From NCBI GenBank assembly GCA_964575225.1, contig CAZNQW010000143.1, positions 1-9,901 on the forward strand: a stretch of DNA of 9,901 nucleotides, given 5' to 3'. The notes beneath the pieces were generated by a model. The model did no database searches. It was not told the DNA's origin and saw only the letters and a list, made by a program, of their open reading frames with translations. Position 1 is the stretch's first letter. Each line of letters opens with the position of its first letter. The stretch is from CAZNQW01 sp964575225 (GTDB lineage Bacteria; Chloroflexota; Anaerolineae; JAAYZQ01). Below are positions 7,312 through 9,901 of this stretch, piece by piece. The translations under genes were made by a program, and so were the position numbers.

Positions 7312-7320
7312 TGCTATAAT
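7312..7320 (+). promoter_or_regulatory. Extended -10 promoter of the polyferredoxin/AOR operon
   Basis: TGCTATAAT combines a perfect TATAAT (7315-7320) with the TG of an extended -10 element. No good -35 lies at 16-18 bases; the nearest, TTGCAA (7287-7292), is 22 bases away. A strong -10 with a poor -35 is common at promoters that need an activator. Transcription would start near 7327, giving a leader of about 100 bases. Confidence 0.7.
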
Positions 7321-7334
7321 AGGGGACAAGTGAT

Positions 7335-7351
7335 CCACGCGGGACGCGTGG
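7335..7351 (+). promoter_or_regulatory. Perfect 7-bp inverted repeat in the leader of the AOR operon
   Basis: CCACGCG (7335-7341) and CGCGTGG (7345-7351) flank the 3-base loop GGA. The repeat lies about 8-24 bases past the predicted transcription start and 75 bases before the ATG. As DNA it could be an operator; as RNA it is a stable hairpin that may belong to a larger leader fold (GACAA at 7325-7329 can pair with TTGTC at 7367-7371). It has no T run, so it is not a plain terminator. Which role is real cannot be told from the sequence alone. Confidence 0.5.
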
Positions 7352-7426
7352 GTGGTTCCCTTTGATTTGTCACAATCCACAATAAGCAGTATCGCTTTCA
7401 TACCGTGAAGTATCGGGAGGCAACCA

Positions 7427-7981
7427 ATGGCAGAGAAACGGCGCATTATCTACACCAGCCGTCCTTGGGAGGCGACCGGCCTATGCAGTGGATGTCGCCT
7501 TTGTGAGTTCTGGTGCACTATGCAAAACATGGGCGTATTCAACCCCTTGCGCTCGCGCATCAAGGTCCTCGAGATGGGAACCGGGATCGATATCCCGGTC
7601 ACCTGCCAGCAGTGCCAGGATCCAGCATGTCAGTCAGCGTGCCCCACCGGCGCCATCTATTTCGATCCCGCCTTGGACATTGTCCGGGTGAATGCGGACA
7701 TGTGCTCTGCCTGCGGCGATTGCGTGGGGGCTTGCCCTTATGGCATGATCACCATCGATCCGGCATCTGGCACGGCCATCAAGTGCGAGCTGTGCGGCGG
7801 GGCAGAGCCTGCCTGCGTGGCGGTGTGCCCTTCGAACGTCCTGGGGGCTCTGACCAATGAGGCCGTGTCCGATTTCAATCGGCGCCGGTACGCCGCCGTC
7901 CTGGCTTTTGACGATGAGACGCATCGCTATATGGCAGGCGGCGAGGATCCAGACCTAAAAAAGCTGGAAAAGTGGGGATAG
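7427..7981 (+). CDS. Four-cluster [4Fe-4S] ferredoxin-like electron-transfer subunit (AorA/HycB/DmsB-like)
   Basis: A 184-residue iron-sulfur protein with 16 cysteines in four groups: C20/23/26/30, C60/63/68/72, C93/96/99/103 and C120/123/130/134. The CP-containing groups are typical of the DmsB/HycB family, in which cysteines from paired groups ligate four [4Fe-4S] clusters that form an electron wire. There is no signal peptide or membrane segment, so it is cytoplasmic. Translation starts at ATG 7427 behind a strong GGGAGG with 6 bases of spacing. It ends 4 bases before the AOR gene, and this pairing matches AorA-AorB of Aromatoleum-type aldehyde oxidoreductases and ydhY-ydhV of E. coli. The likely job is to carry electrons between the AOR large subunit and a further partner. 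No flavin/NAD subunit (AorC) is visible in the window, though the sequence ends too soon to exclude one downstream. Confidence 0.93.
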   Translation: MAEKRRIIYTSRPWEATGLCSGCRLCEFWCTMQNMGVFNPLRSRIKVLEMGTGIDIPVTCQQCQDPACQSACPTGAIYFDPALDIVRVNADMCSACGDCVGACPYGMITIDPASGTAIKCELCGGAEPACVAVCPSNVLGALTNEAVSDFNRRRYAAVLAFDDETHRYMAGGEDPDLKKLEKWG

Positions 7982-7985
7982 CATC

Positions 7986-9879
7986 ATGGCCAAGAATTGC
8001 TATGCGGGGAAAATCCTTCGAGTAGACTTGACCAGTGGGGAAATTACCACCAAGCCTTTTGGTCGCGAGTACACTGATCTGTACCTGGGTGGGCGCGGGG
8101 TGTCGTCCCGAGTTCTATACGATGAGGTTCCCCCCGAAGTACAGCCTTTCGATCCAGAAAACCGCCTGATCTTTTCGCCAGGCGCCCTCCATGGCACGGG
8201 CTCGCCGGCAGCCAGCCGCACGACGGTGGCCTGCAAGTCGCCCCTGACCGGCATGCACGGCGACGGCCACTCGGGCGCCAACTGGGGCGGCGAGCTGAAA
8301 CGAGCCGGTTACGATCTGCTAATTATCCAGGGCCAAGCTGAGAAACCGGTCTACCTGTTCATAGACGACGACCGGGTGGAATTGCGCGACGCCAGTCCGC
8401 TGCGGGGCATGTTTACGTCTCAAACGCATGCCCGGCTGCGCGATATCTCTGGCATCCCCGATCTGCGCACAGTGACCATTGGTCCGGCCGGCGAGAACCT
8501 GGTGCGCCTCTCGGGCGTCTTTCACGATGGCTCGGATGAGGGGGTGAGCGCCCGCTGTGGCATGGGCGCAGTGATGGGTTCCAAGAACCTCAAAGCCATC
8601 GCCGTTCGGGGCAGCGGCGATGTGGGACTGGCGGACCAAAAGCTATTCCGCGAGGCGTTCCAGGACTATATCGAGGTAATTGGCCTGGATCCCTATGTGC
8701 CGGCGGCCACCAAATACGGCACGTGCCGGTTCATGTACCATCGGGTCAAATTCGGCATCCACGGCGCAGAGAACTGGCGCTACGGCGAGTATGACTGGGA
8801 AACCCTCGAGCCCGAAATCTGGCGGGCCGATTACCAGGTCAAGGCTGCGGCTTGTGTGGCTTGTCCCGTGCGCTGCCGCCGTGATTATCGCATCAGGTCT
8901 GGTCCCTATGCCGGCATCACGGCCAAAGTCGAATGGGAGACCATCGCTCGCTCCATGACCTGTGGCGTGACCGACATCGAGACGGTGATTGCCTGGTCCA
9001 ATTTGTGCAACCACTATGGAATCGACACCGAAGGCATGGGCGACGTGGTCGCTTTTGCCATGGAGTGCTTTGAGCGGGGCGTGTTCACCGAAAAGGATAC
9101 CGATGGCCTGGCCCTAAAGTTTGGCGATAGCCATGCCTTTTTGGAGCTTACGCGCCGCATTGCCCTGCGCGAGGGTGAGGTGCCCAACATCCTTGCCGAG
9201 GGAGTCAAACGGGCTGCGGAAAAGATCGGCCAGGGCAGCGAAAAGTGGGCCATTCACGTCAAGGGTGGTGAGATGACGGCAGGCGATCCGCGGGGCATGC
9301 CGGTGCGGGCGGTCAGCTATGCCACTTCGACCCGCGGCGGCGACCACCTGCGCTCCAACCCCTACATCGAAGAGATCTCGACTCCCGAAGAGACGCTCAA
9401 ATGGTTTGGCAGCGAAGAGGCGGCTGACCTCAAGCATGGCGTCAAGGGCAAGGGACGCATGCTCAAGTTCAGCGAAGACCTGGTCACCATCGGCGACGTG
9501 CTGGGTCTGTGCAAGTTCGCCTACTATCGTTCGACGACCTTTCCCTATCTCTATCGCAAGGGCGTGACCGTCGCCACCAAGCTGTACAATGCCTGTGCGG
9601 GGCGCAATCTGAGCGAAGAAGAGATGTTGATGGTGGGCGAACGCACCTTTAACATCGAGCGAGCGTTCAACGCTCGCTGTGGCGCCACCCGGGCCGACGA
9701 CGTGATCCCCGAGCGCTTTTTCACCGAGCCTATGCGGGGTGGCGGTCCCAGCGGGGGCGCTGTGGTCGAGATCGACAAGTTCGAACGCATCCTGGACGAA
9801 TATTACGAGGATCGCCGGATCGAGGTCAACACCGGATTGCCGACGCGCAGCGGGTTGGAGCGTCTCGGCCTGGACGACA
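7986..9879 (+). CDS. aor: Aldehyde ferredoxin oxidoreductase large subunit, tungsten/molybdenum pterin enzyme (3' end missing)
   Basis: At least 631 residues remain open to the end of genomic sequence; AOR proteins are typically only slightly longer, so just the extreme C-terminus appears lost. The N-terminus (YAGKILRVDLTSGEI, then YLGGRG) and the GMGAVMGSKNLKAI segment (from about 192) are AOR-family signatures. The [4Fe-4S] ligands are C290, C293 and C297 (CVACPVRC) plus C509. C509 lies in D504-VLGLC, the family's DxxGLC pterin-binding motif. E316-W-E-T falls where AOR enzymes carry a catalytic glutamate. The enzyme holds a bis-tungstopterin (possibly molybdopterin) and interconverts aldehydes and carboxylic acids in the cytoplasm; substrate and metal cannot be read here. 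GGGGA sits 7 bases before the ATG, inside the end of the preceding polyferredoxin gene, so the two are co-transcribed and probably form one complex. The last genomic base is 9879 or 9880; the reading frame continues into adapter sequence, and those residues should be ignored. Confidence 0.96.
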
Positions 9880-9901
9880 AGATCGGAAGAGCACACGTCT
9901 G
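9880..9901. other. Illumina TruSeq adapter read-through (artefact)
   Basis: The final 22 bases begin AGATCGGAAGAG and continue without mismatch through CACACGTCTG, the start of the standard Illumina TruSeq read-1 adapter. It lies exactly at the contig end, as expected when untrimmed reads are assembled. The first A may also be genomic. On the minus strand it translates to the CSSDL motif familiar from adapter-contaminated protein predictions. It is not biological sequence. Confidence 0.98.

Noticed and set aside
7327..7426. Molybdenum cofactor riboswitch in the AOR leader
   Set aside because: Biologically attractive, but I cannot recognise the conserved Moco motif; kept only as an item to test.
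9114..9896. Leftward 260-codon frame beginning MCSSDL
   Set aside because: It starts inside the adapter artefact and is antisense to AOR.

Overview
The window is a GC-rich bacterial segment with consensus-like sigma-70 promoters and ordinary Shine-Dalgarno sites. The gene content (a tungsten/molybdenum aldehyde oxidoreductase, a polyferredoxin, and an aldo/keto reductase with a ferredoxin tail) points to an anaerobe or facultative anaerobe. A Chloroflexota (Anaerolineae-like) origin is only a guess. No tRNA, rRNA, CRISPR array, insertion sequence or attachment site was seen.

Layout. Positions 1-42 hold the first 14 codons of an unidentified leftward gene. Positions 241-274 are an intrinsic terminator for the next gene, a leftward aldo/keto reductase with a C-terminal two-cluster ferredoxin domain (308-1459). 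A divergent intergenic region (1460-1671) carries one good promoter in each direction. To the right, four closely spaced co-directional genes follow: a MoxR-type AAA+ ATPase (1672-2619), a CoxE-like VWA protein (2690-3997), a soluble GAF-PAS-PAS histidine kinase (4073-6433) and its response regulator (6430-7194, ATGA overlap with the kinase). A 232-base gap holds a strong stem-loop, an extended -10 promoter and a leader with a perfect 7-bp hairpin. Next come a four-cluster [4Fe-4S] protein (7427-7981) and, 4 bases later, an aldehyde ferredoxin oxidoreductase (AOR) large subunit (7986 to the end of genomic sequence).

How they may work together (inference): the four-cluster protein and AOR probably form an AorA/AorB-type two-subunit tungstoenzyme that exchanges electrons between aldehydes/acids and a carrier. 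The MoxR/VWA pair resembles CoxD/CoxE and RavA/ViaA, which act on metalloenzymes, so it could help mature this enzyme. The cytoplasmic kinase, whose second PAS domain has a cysteine triad, and its regulator could control the AOR operon. The divergent aldo/keto reductase would fit the same aldehyde/redox theme.

Data quality: the last 22 bases (9880-9901) match the Illumina TruSeq adapter. The true C-terminus of AOR is therefore missing, and nothing encoded by those bases is biological.
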